Notes: generated by a model from the sequence alone, not told the origin. Counted from the first letter of the stretch, positions 16,341 to 26,514 are shown. The stretch: 64,000 bases of DNA from Chitiniphilus eburneus (GCF_005048205.1 NZ_SUMF01000011.1:39952-103951), one strand, 5' to 3'. Numbers and translations: made by a program.

Positions 16341-16366
16341 GGCCCGCCGATGCGGGCCTTTTTTTT
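16341..16366 (+). terminator. Rho-independent terminator after tail tube gene
   Basis: The 7-bp GGCCCGC/GCGGGCC stem with CGAT loop is followed by eight T. It would keep tube transcript levels above those of the tape measure. Confidence 0.85.
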
Positions 16367-16384
16367 ACCCGTCAGGAACGCCCC

Positions 16385-16510
16385 ATGTCGCCCTCCAACC
16401 CGAAAGCCGCCCTCCGCTTGCTCCCCCACCCTACCCACGACGGGCGGTTGCACGCGCCCAGCGCCGAGATTCACGTTGCGCCCGCCGCCGCCGAATCCAT
16501 GTTGCTGTGA
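16385..16510 (+). CDS. Short frame in the tail-chaperone position
   Basis: The 41-residue frame begins MSPSNPKAALRLLPHPTHDG and ends at a TGA, with about 100 non-coding bases before the tape measure. Phages usually have one or two tail assembly chaperones here, often made by a programmed frameshift and over 100 residues long. This frame is much shorter, so it may be a stump. No slippery site was identified. Confidence 0.35.
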   Translation: MSPSNPKAALRLLPHPTHDGRLHAPSAEIHVAPAAAESMLL

Positions 16511-16613
16511 GGCGTCGGCGAAATCACCCGGACCTGATCAAGAAACGCGTGGCGATGCCCCCCGCCCACCGACACGCAGTAACCCACCTCGCCCCTGAAC
16601 GAACCGACACCCC

Positions 16614-19600
16614 ATGGCCGTAGATCCGCAAATCCGCTATGACATCCCGGCGAATGCCGGCGGTACCGCCGACGTCCGCCAGCTCACCGCCGAGCTGGAA
16701 AAACTCGATGGCAGCATCGATCCGGCACTGGCCGCCCGCGTCCGCGAAACAGCGGACGCGCTACGTAGCCTGGGCGAACAGCGCGACGCCATCGCCGAAT
16801 TTGTCGCGCTGAAAAGCGCGACCCAGCAGGCGCGACAGCAACTGGAGCAGGCCCAGGCAGCAGCGCAGAAAATGGGCGCCGAACTCGCCAATGTTGCCGA
16901 GCCGACCCGCGTGCAGGCCAGCCGCATGGAAAATCTGCGCGACGCGGTGCAGGTGGCCAAGCGCGAGGTGCAGGATCAATCGCGCGCGCTCGATCAGTCC
17001 CGCGCCAGCCTGCAACGCGCCGGCGTCGCCACCGACCAGCTCAGCGACGCCGAGCGCGGCCACCGCGCCACCCTCCAGGCCGCCCAGACTCAAGTGCGGG
17101 AACTGGTGGTGTGGCAGGAGAAGGCCACCCGCGCCGCGCAGCAAGCCGAAACCCAGGCACGCGCGCTGGCGCAGCAATACCAGGCCACCGACCGCGCCAC
17201 CGACCAGTTGCGCGCCGATTCGGGCAGTCTGGCCGACTCGCTCGGCGGTATGGCCGGGCACACCGCCGCCGCCGGCGATGCCGTAGCGGGAATCACCGTG
17301 ATGGTCGGCAACGCAGCCAAGGCCTCTGCCGCGTTTGGCCACAAGATGGCCGAGGTCGGGACCCAACTCGACGATAACGCGGGGCTGGACGGGCTGAGCG
17401 AACAGGTGCGCGCGCTCTCGGTCGAGCTGGGTGGAGACGTGATCCAGAATGCCCAGGGCTTGTACGACATTCTGCTCAGCGGCGTGGACGACGCCGGCGA
17501 GGCCATGGATCGCCTCACCGTCGCCAACAAGCTGGCGGTGGGCGGCGTCACCGACGTGACCACGGCCGCCGGTGGCCTGAACGCCGTCATGAATTCGTTT
17601 GGCGTATCGGCCGGCAGCGCCACCGACGTCGCCGATTCGTTTTTCATCGCAGCCAAGGCCGGCGCGACGTCGGTGGGCGAGCTGTCCACCCATATCGGCA
17701 CCGTGGCGCCGCTGGCCGCCCAGGCCGGCGCCAGCTTCGACGAGCTGATCGCCGCCGCCGCCGCCCTCACCAACGGCGGCGTCAGCACCAGCCAGGCGCT
17801 GACACAGGTGCAGGGCATCCTCGCCGCCGTGGTTACGCCGACCAAGGAGGCGGCCCAGCTAGCGGATGAACTCGGCCTGCAATTCAACGTGGCCGCGTTG
17901 CAAAGCCAGGGCCTGGCGGGCTTCCTGCAAGACCTGCACACCAAAACCGGCGGCAACGCCGAACAGATGGCGCTGCTGTTCGGCCAAGTCGATGGCCTGA
18001 ATGGCGCGCTGGCACTGACCGGCAATCAGGCCGGCAGCTTTGCCGGCACGCTGGAACAACTGCGCAACAAGGCCGGCGCCACCGAGGAGGCGTTCACGAC
18101 CCTGTCCGACACTCCGGCCGCACGCGCGCAGCAATTCCAGTCGGCGCTGGGCGATCTACAGCTCAGCCTGGGTGATGCCGTCACCTCGCTGGCACCGCTG
18201 CTCGGTGGCATGACCGAACTACTGCATCGGTTCAACGGACTGGGCAGCGACACGAAGGCCGTGATTGCCGGTCTGGGCGCCACCGCGTGGGCAGCCGGCC
18301 CGTTGGTGCAGGCGTTCAATCAGCTGGTACAAGCGGCGCGTGCATTTCAAGGCCTGCTCGGCGCAGCCGGCCTCGCCGGTGGCCTGGGCGGTCTCACGGC
18401 GACGGCCGCCACCACGGTGCCGGCGCTGGGTTCGGTTTCCCGCGAACTCGATATCGCCGAGGCCAGCGCGCGTCGTGGCATGGACAGCATGGGGCGGCTG
18501 AGTACCGTGATGCGCGTCGCGGGCTGGGCCGGTGTCGCCATAGAGGTGGCACAGGTCGCCTCCGGTCTGTATCAACTGAAAGAGGCGACGGCCGCGGCCG
18601 CCGCCGCGCAACGCGAGGCCAGCACCAGCCAGGCCGTGACCGAGCAAAAGATCACCGCCGCGCTCAATGCCAACAGCGCCGCCGCGCAGCAGCAGATCCT
18701 GTCGCGCGAACAGCTCGCGCAGATGAGCGAAACCGAGCAGCAGGCGTATCAGCAGTCGCTGCAACAGGGCGCCGATTTCTGGAACGCCCGCGCCGTGCAG
18801 CAGCGTCGCGCCGGCGAGGACACCACCGAATCCAACCGGCGCCAGCAGGAATACCTCACCGCGCTGGCCGCCATGCCCGGCATGCTGGCGCAGATCCAGG
18901 AGACGCAAAGCGCCCAGGCCAACGAAGCCAGCGGCGCCTGGGGTCGGCAGCAGATCGCGGCCGGCGCACTGGCCACGCAACTGGAAGCGGCGGCCAACAG
19001 CGGCGACAAGGCCAGCGGCGCCATCCAGAATCTGATCACCAAGGAATCGCTGCTCGCACCCAATGGCGCCGCCACGCTGGCCGCCGCGATGCAGATGCTC
19101 AACGCCTCAGGCAGTCAGGCCGCGCAGGTGATCGGTACCCAACTCACCGCCGCGCTGGCCACGCTTTCCGCCGGTGAGCTGACCACCGTGCAGCGCAACC
19201 TGCAAGTCGCGTTCGACGGCGGTCGCCTCAGCGCCGAGCAGTTCGCTCTGGTCAACAATCAGGTGGTGGCCGCATCGCTGGCCAAGTTGGGGCTGGATGC
19301 GCAACAGGTGCTCACCGGCATCAGCAGCAAGGCCAGCGAAGCGATCCAGACGTTCGACCTGCTGGCCGCCAGTGGCGAGCTCAGTGGCTCCAAATTGGCG
19401 CTGGTATTCGACGCCGCGCTGCGGTCCGCCGACAGCGAGCAGGCCATCGACGCGCTGCGCGACCGGCTGGTGCAGATGGGCGTGCAGGGCACGCTGTCGG
19501 CCGATCAGGTGCGCATCGGCATGCAGCAATTGCAAGTGGCCACGCAACAGGTACGCGGCGCCACCGACGAAACCACCGGCGCCTTCGCCCGCCTGGGTAT

Positions 19601-20558
19601 CCAGAGCAAGGCAGAGTTGCTGGCCATGTCCACCCAGATGCGCACCGATCTGCAAACCGCCGTGCGCTCCGGCCAGGTCAGCGTGGGTGAGCTGGAAGGG
19701 GCGTTCAACACCGCTTACCAGACCGCGATCAAGGCGGGCGACGGCTTTAGCAAGTCATGGATCGAACTCCAGGCCCCGGTGTACGGCATCAAGCTCCGGT
19801 TGAACGAGGTCGAAGCATCAGCCGGCCAGGCGGGGGACGCCGGGCGCAACGCCGGCGACAAGCTTGCTGAGGGCATGGACGAAGCCCGTGCCGCGATCGA
19901 GGCGGCCGACGAGGCCTATGGTCGCGCCAGTTGGCGCAATGCCGACGGTTCGCTCAAACCCGACGCCGGTGGCACCTCCGGCAAAGGCGAGGCCGCCGCG
20001 CCTGGCAGTAGCGACATGCGTACCGCCGGTACGCAGTGGTACGCCACCCGCATCCAGGCCGCCGCCGCGCTCAAATCCGCCGGGCACGACGAGGATGCCA
20101 TCAGCCGCGTGATACGCATCGCTTACAACAGCGATGGCACGCCGAACCTGAATATCGTGCCCAAGAATTCCTGGGAGTCGTTTTCGACCTCGCTGCTCAA
20201 GCTACTGGATAAAGAGCTGTATGGCGGAGCCAAAAGCGGTGGTGACGGCATCAGGTTGCTCAAGAACACCCCATCGAACGGTGCCCAAAGCGGTGATGAC
20301 GACACACCCCAGCGCCAGAGCACCCCGTCGAGCGATGCCGCCAGCGACGGCAGCCCCGCCGTCTCCACGCAAGCGATACCCAGCCCGCGCAGCGCGCCCA
20401 CCCCGAAGGCGTCGGCGCCCGAGGCCACCCAGGTGTTCCGGGTGGAGGTGGTACGCGATGGGCGCGGCAACGGCTTCAACGTAGCCAGTGCAGCGGATGC
20501 GCTGGCCGCTCAATCGCTGCTCAAACAATTGGCCGAAGACGCCGCGAGGGCATTCTGA
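16614..20558 (+). CDS. Tail tape measure protein (TP901-type)
   Basis: The 1314-residue protein sets tail length and is threaded inside the tube. Residues about 60-190 form a long Ala/Gln/Arg coiled coil. A TP901-type core follows at about 220-520 (LAVGGVTDVTTAAGGLNAVM, then ADSFFIAAKAGATSVGELST). Gly/Ala-rich hydrophobic segments lie at about 545-660, then another Gln/Ala-rich helical part to about 1100. The C-terminus is low-complexity Ser/Pro. No peptidase or lysozyme motif is obvious. A tape measure of 1314 residues at roughly 1.5 angstrom each implies a tail near 200 nm, a rule-of-thumb estimate. It overlaps the next gene by one base (TGATG). Confidence 0.9.
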   Translation: MAVDPQIRYDIPANAGGTADVRQLTAELEKLDGSIDPALAARVRETADALRSLGEQRDAIAEFVALKSATQQARQQLEQAQAAAQKMGAELANVAEPTRVQASRMENLRDAVQVAKREVQDQSRALDQSRASLQRAGVATDQLSDAERGHRATLQAAQTQVRELVVWQEKATRAAQQAETQARALAQQYQATDRATDQLRADSGSLADSLGGMAGHTAAAGDAVAGITVMVGNAAKASAAFGHKMAEVGTQLDDNAGLDGLSEQVRALSVELGGDVIQNAQGLYDILLSGVDDAGEAMDRLTVANKLAVGGVTDVTTAAGGLNAVMNSFGVSAGSATDVADSFFIAAKAGATSVGELSTHIGTVAPLAAQAGASFDELIAAAAALTNGGVSTSQALTQVQGILAAVVTPTKEAAQLADELGLQFNVAALQSQGLAGFLQDLHTKTGGNAEQMALLFGQVDGLNGALALTGNQAGSFAGTLEQLRNKAGATEEAFTTLSDTPAARAQQFQSALGDLQLSLGDAVTSLAPLLGGMTELLHRFNGLGSDTKAVIAGLGATAWAAGPLVQAFNQLVQAARAFQGLLGAAGLAGGLGGLTATAATTVPALGSVSRELDIAEASARRGMDSMGRLSTVMRVAGWAGVAIEVAQVASGLYQLKEATAAAAAAQREASTSQAVTEQKITAALNANSAAAQQQILSREQLAQMSETEQQAYQQSLQQGADFWNARAVQQRRAGEDTTESNRRQQEYLTALAAMPGMLAQIQETQSAQANEASGAWGRQQIAAGALATQLEAAANSGDKASGAIQNLITKESLLAPNGAATLAAAMQMLNASGSQAAQVIGTQLTAALATLSAGELTTVQRNLQVAFDGGRLSAEQFALVNNQVVAASLAKLGLDAQQVLTGISSKASEAIQTFDLLAASGELSGSKLALVFDAALRSADSEQAIDALRDRLVQMGVQGTLSADQVRIGMQQLQVATQQVRGATDETTGAFARLGIQSKAELLAMSTQMRTDLQTAVRSGQVSVGELEGAFNTAYQTAIKAGDGFSKSWIELQAPVYGIKLRLNEVEASAGQAGDAGRNAGDKLAEGMDEARAAIEAADEAYGRASWRNADGSLKPDAGGTSGKGEAAAPGSSDMRTAGTQWYATRIQAAAALKSAGHDEDAISRVIRIAYNSDGTPNLNIVPKNSWESFSTSLLKLLDKELYGGAKSGGDGIRLLKNTPSNGAQSGDDDTPQRQSTPSSDAASDGSPAVSTQAIPSPRSAPTPKASAPEATQVFRVEVVRDGRGNGFNVASAADALAAQSLLKQLAEDAARAF

Positions 20559-20947
20559 TGATCACGATCTCCGACGGCGCGACCAGCGTCGCCATCCCTT
20601 ATCTGCAATGGCGGGACGAACACCAGTGGCAACCGGTGCAGCAAGCCGTGGAGCCAACGCTGACCGGCTCGCTGCTGATCGATGTCGGCACCTGGCAGGC
20701 CGGCCGGCCGATCACGCTGGCCAGCGGCGACGCGTTCGGCTGGCTCGACGGCGCGACGCTGACGCAGTTGCAGGCCTGGGCGCGTATCCCCGGCCAGACA
20801 TTGACACTGCAATTGCGCGACGCCACCCGCACCGTTCTGTTCCGCCACCACGACCGCCCGGCCATCGAGGCCCGCCCAGTACTGGATATCGATAGCCCCG
20901 CAATCACCGACTACTACGTCGTCACTCTCAAACTGATGGAGATGTAA
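20558..20947 (+). CDS. Phage tail protein (distal tail region)
   Basis: The 129-residue, beta-rich protein begins MITISDGATSVAIPYLQWRD. It ends with DYYVVTLKLMEM. Its position directly after the tape measure and its size fit a minor or distal tail protein of a siphovirus-like tail. Translation is coupled to the tape measure by the overlapping TGATG. Confidence 0.6.
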   Translation: MITISDGATSVAIPYLQWRDEHQWQPVQQAVEPTLTGSLLIDVGTWQAGRPITLASGDAFGWLDGATLTQLQAWARIPGQTLTLQLRDATRTVLFRHHDRPAIEARPVLDIDSPAITDYYVVTLKLMEM

Positions 20948-20948
20948 C

Positions 20949-22958
20949 GTGCCCATCCTCAGCGGCAACATTAAATTCCTGGCCACCCAGGTCATGGCCG
21001 ACGTCCCCGAAGGCGGGGGGCGGCCGGTCAACACCGTGATCCCGGACGGCGCCAGCAACGCGATTTTCGACGACATCTCGGAGATCGCCCGCGCCGGCGG
21101 CCAGGTGTCGCTGCGCAAGGTGGCGCTGTCGGTCCAGACCGCCGACGTGGCCGGTTACTATGGCGCCAACCTGGTGCTGTCTCGCGTGCCGAGCGATCCG
21201 CGCGTCAGCGTGGCGATGTTCTCGACGGGCGACCTCTTTGACTACCGCGACGCTGCCAAGAGCCGCGTCGAGGCCTATCTGTTCGCCGGCCCGGAATGGG
21301 GTGGCCACCTGCTCGAAAACCACATCGCCGGGCAGTCGGTGATCCAGATCCTGCAACGCCCCGGCACCCCAGTGCCGGTGCCGGGGCAGACGCTGGTGCT
21401 GATTGTGGACGAGGGCAAGGCCGGCGAGCTGGTACAGTACGTGCGGGTGATCCGCGTGACCAGTACGTTGCGCACGTTCACGGCGTCGGAAGGCAGCAGC
21501 CATACCGACTTCCAGGCACTGGTGGTGTCGTGCGAGCTGAGCGATACGTTGCGTTCCGATTTCGTCGGCAGCCCACCGACGCGCACCTATAGTCGCAACG
21601 GCAGCGCTGCCAAGATTCGCGAAACCGTTGTCGCCGATGCGGCGCGTTACTACGGCGTATCCGCCCTGACCGCACCGACGTCCATCGGCGATCTGTCAGT
21701 GGACGTGGCCAGTATCTGGACGCAACTGGTGCCGTCGGCGCAGACCGACGTGCCCATCGCCGATGCATCGCCGGCCGGGACGCTGGTGGCGTTGCAGCCA
21801 ACCACCCCTGCCGCGGTGACGTTGAATTCGTCAGCGCAGTTCGGGCCGGCCAACGCGCTCTATGTCGGACCGCTGCTGCCCGGCTCGCTATCGATCAACA
21901 GCGGCTCGGTCACGCTCACCGATCAGGACGGGCGGCTGATGGCCGGCTCGGCGGAGGTGGGCGCAGTCGATTACGCCAGCGGGGTGATCACCGTGGCCAG
22001 CGGCGGTAATAGCTACGGCGGCACTAAATCGATCACGCTGCGCCCGGCCGCGACCCCCGCCCAAGTCAGCGAGACCATCGCGCTGCCCGTCACCATCGAA
22101 TCCCGCAGCGCTACGCTGTCGCTGATCGTCGATCCGGTGCCGGCACCCGCCACCCTGACCCTGAGCTACATGGCGCAGGGCCGCTGGTATGTGTTGCAGG
22201 AGCGCGGCAGTGGCCGACTAGCCGGCAGCGACGTCAGCCACGGCGCCGGCACGCTGTCGTTTCTGACCGGGGCGCTGGTGGTGACGCTGGGCGCGCTGCC
22301 CGACGTCGGCTCGTCGATTTTGCTGGGCTGGGGCCGGCCGCAACTGTCGGCCGAGGCGCTGGCGCCACACGCGGTGCAGTCGTATTTCGAGTGGGAGCTG
22401 GGCGGGCCGGTCTATCCCGGTACCCTGGCGCTGAGCTGGACCGATGGCGCCGCGCGCAGCGTCACCGACAACGGCAACGGCGCGCTGACCGGCTACGGCA
22501 GCGGCACGGTGGACTACGCCACCGGCCAGGTAGTGCTGACCCCGACCGTGCTGCCGCCGCCCACCACGCCATTGCAGATCACCTGGTCGGATGTCGCCGG
22601 CGAGGACATCCGCCCACCGACCCGCGCCGACGTGGCCGACTACATCGACGCCGCCACGGCGTTCCGCGCGGTACTGGCCGATGCCGCCGTGCTGCCCGGC
22701 TCGTTCGAGGGCCAGATGTTGCTGACCTGGCCGACCGGCGGCCTCGGCACGCCCACCGTCACCTACCACAGCCGGTTCCGCGTGCGCGACAACGGCAGCG
22801 GCGGCCTGCTGCTGGACCTGGCCAGCGGCGCGGTACCGCTCACCGGCGGCAGCATCGACTACGCCACCGGCGAGATCACCGTCCCCAAATCCGGCACGCT
22901 GCCGGTCCCCTACACCTACACCACCGGCAGCGCGTCGGTGATCACCTTCGGAGACTGA
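20949..22958 (+). CDS. Large tail protein with DYATG repeats
   Basis: The 669-residue protein uses a GTG start with GGAG upstream, one base after the previous stop. The C-terminal half contains at least three related modules. Each runs from a PGS/PGT start, through a D-NG-G or DQDGRL segment, to a closing (V/I)DYA(S/T)G-(V/I)T motif near residues 340, 521 and 636. This suggests tandem beta-sandwich domains. The N-terminal 200 residues differ. The same closing motif occurs in the next gene. I infer a baseplate/tip structural protein. Confidence 0.65.
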   Translation: MPILSGNIKFLATQVMADVPEGGGRPVNTVIPDGASNAIFDDISEIARAGGQVSLRKVALSVQTADVAGYYGANLVLSRVPSDPRVSVAMFSTGDLFDYRDAAKSRVEAYLFAGPEWGGHLLENHIAGQSVIQILQRPGTPVPVPGQTLVLIVDEGKAGELVQYVRVIRVTSTLRTFTASEGSSHTDFQALVVSCELSDTLRSDFVGSPPTRTYSRNGSAAKIRETVVADAARYYGVSALTAPTSIGDLSVDVASIWTQLVPSAQTDVPIADASPAGTLVALQPTTPAAVTLNSSAQFGPANALYVGPLLPGSLSINSGSVTLTDQDGRLMAGSAEVGAVDYASGVITVASGGNSYGGTKSITLRPAATPAQVSETIALPVTIESRSATLSLIVDPVPAPATLTLSYMAQGRWYVLQERGSGRLAGSDVSHGAGTLSFLTGALVVTLGALPDVGSSILLGWGRPQLSAEALAPHAVQSYFEWELGGPVYPGTLALSWTDGAARSVTDNGNGALTGYGSGTVDYATGQVVLTPTVLPPPTTPLQITWSDVAGEDIRPPTRADVADYIDAATAFRAVLADAAVLPGSFEGQMLLTWPTGGLGTPTVTYHSRFRVRDNGSGGLLLDLASGAVPLTGGSIDYATGEITVPKSGTLPVPYTYTTGSASVITFGD

Positions 22959-22962
22959 CGCC

Positions 22963-24573
22963 ATGGGTTCAACCCCCAACAGCTACGGCGGCGTGGCGTG
23001 GATGGTCCGTTATGGCAAATCGGACACGTCCGGCTACACCGTCAACGACCCCGCCCAGACGGCCGCAGTATCGGGCGTGCGCTACCGCACCCAGGCCAGC
23101 CAGGCGCAGGCCGGCCCTAACAAGAGCCTGGACAGCAGTTTCGGCACGCTGCACGCCAAAGTTTCCAAAGTGGCAAACGCCCGCATCGCTGGCGGCAGCC
23201 TGCGTGCCAAGCTGGCCGCCGTGCCGCTGATCGACCGTCTGGGCCGGGTGCTACGTGATGTGTCACCGGCCACCGGCAGCGGCATCGACAGCGGCCCCAT
23301 CGATTATCAGGCGGGGCATCTGGCACTGACTGACTGGCCGGCCGGCAACCCCACGCTCCAGATCGAGGGTGGACTGCAACAGTTCGGCGACCAGTTGGTG
23401 GGCGCGGTATCGTTCCGCACCCCGGTGTCCCCGCTACGGCCATCCTCGCTCACCCTGGCCGCCACCAGCCAGGCCGGTACCACGCTGACCGCCTCGGCCA
23501 ATGCCGACGGGGTGATCAACAGCGCCCAGGTGGTAGGGAGGGTGGATTACCAGAGCGGCGTGGCCAGGGTCTATTTTCGTCGCAGCGACGCGCCAGAGGC
23601 CGACCAGGTGTTGGACGTGTCGCACCTGGGCATCGCTGGCGTCACCACCATCGCGCCGCAAAACGTTTACGCCGAGACCGTGCGCTACAGCGCGGTCGGC
23701 TACACCTACCTGCCGCTCGATGCGGCGGTGCTGGGCCTGGACCCGGTACGCCTGCCCAGCGACGGCCGCGTGCCGATCTACCGCAAGGGCGGATTTGTCG
23801 TCGTCGGCAACGAGCAGACTTTTGGCCCCAATCACGTCAGCAACGGCCAGACCCTCAACCTGGGCCGCACCCGGCTGTCGCGGATCAAGGTGCTGGGCGC
23901 CGACGGCAGCGTGATTGCCACCGGCTACAGCACCGACCTCGATGCCGGCACCGTGACGTTTACCGACGTCACTGGCTACGCACAGCCCGTAACCGTGATC
24001 CACCGCATCGAGGACATGGCGATGGTCAGCGACGTGCAGATCAGCGGCCGGCTGTCATTCACGCGCCCGCTGACCCATGCCTATCCCGCTGGCAGCAGCG
24101 TCTCCAGTGCGTTGGTGCTGGGCGACCAGCGCGCGCGGGTGTCGGTGCTGTTCGATCAGCAAACCTGGAACAACACTTGGGCCGACGCGCCGACCGGCGC
24201 CGTGGCCCCGGCCACCTACGACGACGCCCGCGCCCCGCTGGGGGTGACCAACGCCGGCGCGCTGACCGAGCGCTGGGCGCTGGAGTTCACTGCGCCGACG
24301 CAATACCGCGTCACCGGCGAGCACGTCGGCCAGATCGCCACCGGCAACACCGGGGAGGATTGCAGCCCGGTCAACCCGGCGACGGGTGCGCCGTATTTCA
24401 CGATCAAGGCAACCGGCTGGGGTTCAGGCTGGGCGGCCGGCAACGTGCTGCGCTTTAACACCGTCGGCGCACTCGGCCCGGTGTGGCTGGTGCGCACAGT
24501 GCAGCAGGGGCCGGAGACGGTCACCGACGATCGATTCGAGCTGATTGCACGCGGCGACGTGGATCGGCCGTAA
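22963..24573 (+). CDS. Tail tip structural protein with DYQ-G motifs
   Basis: The 536-residue beta-rich protein begins MGSTPNSYGGVAWMVRYGKS. It carries the motifs IDYQAGHLAL and VDYQSGVARV, related to the DYATG modules of the previous gene, so the two are probably distant paralogues or share a domain. It starts four bases after that gene. The C-terminal third (after ERWALEFT) contains Gly/Thr-rich segments. No enzyme motif is seen. Confidence 0.6.
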   Translation: MGSTPNSYGGVAWMVRYGKSDTSGYTVNDPAQTAAVSGVRYRTQASQAQAGPNKSLDSSFGTLHAKVSKVANARIAGGSLRAKLAAVPLIDRLGRVLRDVSPATGSGIDSGPIDYQAGHLALTDWPAGNPTLQIEGGLQQFGDQLVGAVSFRTPVSPLRPSSLTLAATSQAGTTLTASANADGVINSAQVVGRVDYQSGVARVYFRRSDAPEADQVLDVSHLGIAGVTTIAPQNVYAETVRYSAVGYTYLPLDAAVLGLDPVRLPSDGRVPIYRKGGFVVVGNEQTFGPNHVSNGQTLNLGRTRLSRIKVLGADGSVIATGYSTDLDAGTVTFTDVTGYAQPVTVIHRIEDMAMVSDVQISGRLSFTRPLTHAYPAGSSVSSALVLGDQRARVSVLFDQQTWNNTWADAPTGAVAPATYDDARAPLGVTNAGALTERWALEFTAPTQYRVTGEHVGQIATGNTGEDCSPVNPATGAPYFTIKATGWGSGWAAGNVLRFNTVGALGPVWLVRTVQQGPETVTDDRFELIARGDVDRP

Positions 24574-24586
24574 CAGGGGAGACAGC

Positions 24587-25744
24587 ATGGTTCACTATTT
24601 CAGTTACGACATGCCAGGGGCGCCGGTGCTCAACGGCCAGCCGGGCAGCCTGATCGCGTTGCTCAACGCCTGCCTGGTGGAGGGCTGGGGCGCCACCGCC
24701 ATCGATAGCCTGACCGTCGCCGGCGAGGTGGCCAGCGTGGTCTGTGGCGGCGGCCATCCGCTGCAACAGTACATGGTCGCCGGCATCAGCGGCGCCGCCC
24801 ATGCCGGCCTCAACGGCCAATTCAAGGTCACCATGGCCAGCGGCAGCACGCTCCAGTTCGCCGCGCCCGGCGTGCCCGACGGCACGTATACCGGCACCGC
24901 CCAGGTGCGCGTGGCGCCCGTCGGCTGGGGCCGGCCCTACACCGGCAGCAACGTCGCCGTCTACCGCGCGCCGCTGGGCAATCGGTTTTGTCTGCGGGTG
25001 GACGATACGCTGTGGCACTCCGCCCAGGTGCGCGGCTACGAGGAGATGAGCACGGTCGACGACGGCGCGTATCCGTGCCCACCCAACGCGGTGGCGACGT
25101 TCCTCTACTGGGCCAAATCGGACGGCAACAACACCACCCGGCGCCGCTGGATGCTGTTCGCTGACGGCCGCACGCTGCTGCTGAGCGTCGCCTACCGCAG
25201 TGGGGACGATTACTACGGCGTGCGCTACGAAACCTACACCTGGGGCGAGTTCACCTCGTTCCGGCCCGCCGATGCGTTCAACTCATTGATCAATGGCATC
25301 AACACGCGCTACGAAACCAACGCCAACACCGGCGGCCTGTCGTTCAGCATCGGCCGTGTCTACGGGTCGGCAGGACTGCTACGCGGCATGCGTAGCTACA
25401 CCGGTGCGCCCGGCGCCACGTTTGGCCAGACGGCCGCGAGTGTGCACGTGCAGTCGGGCAGCACCTCGACGTCGGACCATTACACCGGCCCCAACCCGGT
25501 GGATGGCCGCATCTACGCCAGCCCCATCCAGTTGCGCGAGGGCAACCTGTCGCCCGACCTGGACCGGCTGCCGCACCGGGGCCTGTTGCGTGGCGTCTAT
25601 GCCATCCCGATGAATCTACCGGAGCCGATCTATCCGGTGGGTACCATCCTGCCCAACCCCGCCGGCACACCCGGTGCGGCGCTATTGATGCGCAGCTATG
25701 CCGGCGCATTGCTGATGGACATCACCGGGCCATGGAGCGCCTGA
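24587..25744 (+). CDS. Tail-associated protein, function unknown
   Basis: The 385-residue protein begins MVHYFSYDMPGAPVLNGQPG. A good AGGGGAGA ribosome site precedes the ATG. It is rich in aromatic residues, Gly and Asn with predicted beta structure, and has the look of a structural tip or receptor-facing protein. No family is recognised. Its stop overlaps the next start as TGATG. Confidence 0.55.
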   Translation: MVHYFSYDMPGAPVLNGQPGSLIALLNACLVEGWGATAIDSLTVAGEVASVVCGGGHPLQQYMVAGISGAAHAGLNGQFKVTMASGSTLQFAAPGVPDGTYTGTAQVRVAPVGWGRPYTGSNVAVYRAPLGNRFCLRVDDTLWHSAQVRGYEEMSTVDDGAYPCPPNAVATFLYWAKSDGNNTTRRRWMLFADGRTLLLSVAYRSGDDYYGVRYETYTWGEFTSFRPADAFNSLINGINTRYETNANTGGLSFSIGRVYGSAGLLRGMRSYTGAPGATFGQTAASVHVQSGSTSTSDHYTGPNPVDGRIYASPIQLREGNLSPDLDRLPHRGLLRGVYAIPMNLPEPIYPVGTILPNPAGTPGAALLMRSYAGALLMDITGPWSA

Positions 25745-26514
25745 TGACCCCCATCCCCCATCCCTGCGGCCTGGATTTTATGCGGCTGGCGCCGGACCTG
25801 AGCGGCTACGGCCAGATCGCCGGCGACGTCGCCATCGCCGGCACCCCGGAAACCCCGGCGCGACGCCTGGTGCGGCTGCACCGCCGCGATACCGGCGCCT
25901 GGGTGGCCGACACCCTATCGGCGGAGGACGGGCAATACCGGTTCGCGCTGATCGATCCGGCGCTCGAATACTATGTGGTGGCGTTCGATGGCCTGGCCGC
26001 CGTCTACAACGCCGAGATTGCCGACCGAGTGATCCCCGTCAGCGCGGCACCAGCGCCGCCCGCCAATACCGGCCGCTACTGGCGCATCCATATCACCGCC
26101 ACCAATGGTGGTACCGCGTCGATCCAGGAGATCGAGCTGCGCGCGACGCCGGGCGGCGCCGACCTGACCACGCCCGCCACCCCGGTCACCGCCTCCAGCC
26201 AGTACAGCGGCAACCAGGCGGTGGCGGCGGTGGACAACCTGTTCGACTCCAACGTACGCGCCTGGGTCGCATCGTCGGCCAACCTGCCGCAATGGTTGAC
26301 CTTCGACCTGGGCACCGCCGTCACTGTGGCAGAGGTGGCGATTGCTGCGCGGAACCACCCCAGCGGCCCGGTCAGCGCGCCCAGGGATTTCACGATCCAG
26401 TATTCCCGCGATGGCGACACCTGGAGCACCGCCGCCAGCTACAGCGGCGTGGGCGCCTGGCAGCCCGGTACCGACATAAGCGTGGGCAAACGATTCGCGG
26501 TGGTGCCCGAATGA
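25744..26514 (+). CDS. Tail protein with discoidin (F5/8C)-like domain
   Basis: The 256-residue protein has two parts. Residues about 15-100 look like a carboxypeptidase-regulatory/transthyretin-like beta domain (RRLVRLHRRDTGAWVADTLS, then GQYRF). Residues about 115-256 resemble an F5/8 type C (discoidin) fold: RYWRIHI, ASSQYSGNQAVAAVDNLFDS, LTFDLGTAVTVAEVAI and DFTIQYSRDGDTWS. Discoidin domains commonly bind glycans or surfaces, so it may help adsorption. This is a family analogy. It is coupled to both neighbours by TGATG and ATGA overlaps. Confidence 0.65.
   Translation: MTPIPHPCGLDFMRLAPDLSGYGQIAGDVAIAGTPETPARRLVRLHRRDTGAWVADTLSAEDGQYRFALIDPALEYYVVAFDGLAAVYNAEIADRVIPVSAAPAPPANTGRYWRIHITATNGGTASIQEIELRATPGGADLTTPATPVTASSQYSGNQAVAAVDNLFDSNVRAWVASSANLPQWLTFDLGTAVTVAEVAIAARNHPSGPVSAPRDFTIQYSRDGDTWSTAASYSGVGAWQPGTDISVGKRFAVVPE

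Noticed and set aside
16323..16613. Programmed frameshift of tail chaperones
   Set aside because: No slippery heptamer with two adequate overlapping frames was found; only a 41-residue frame is present.
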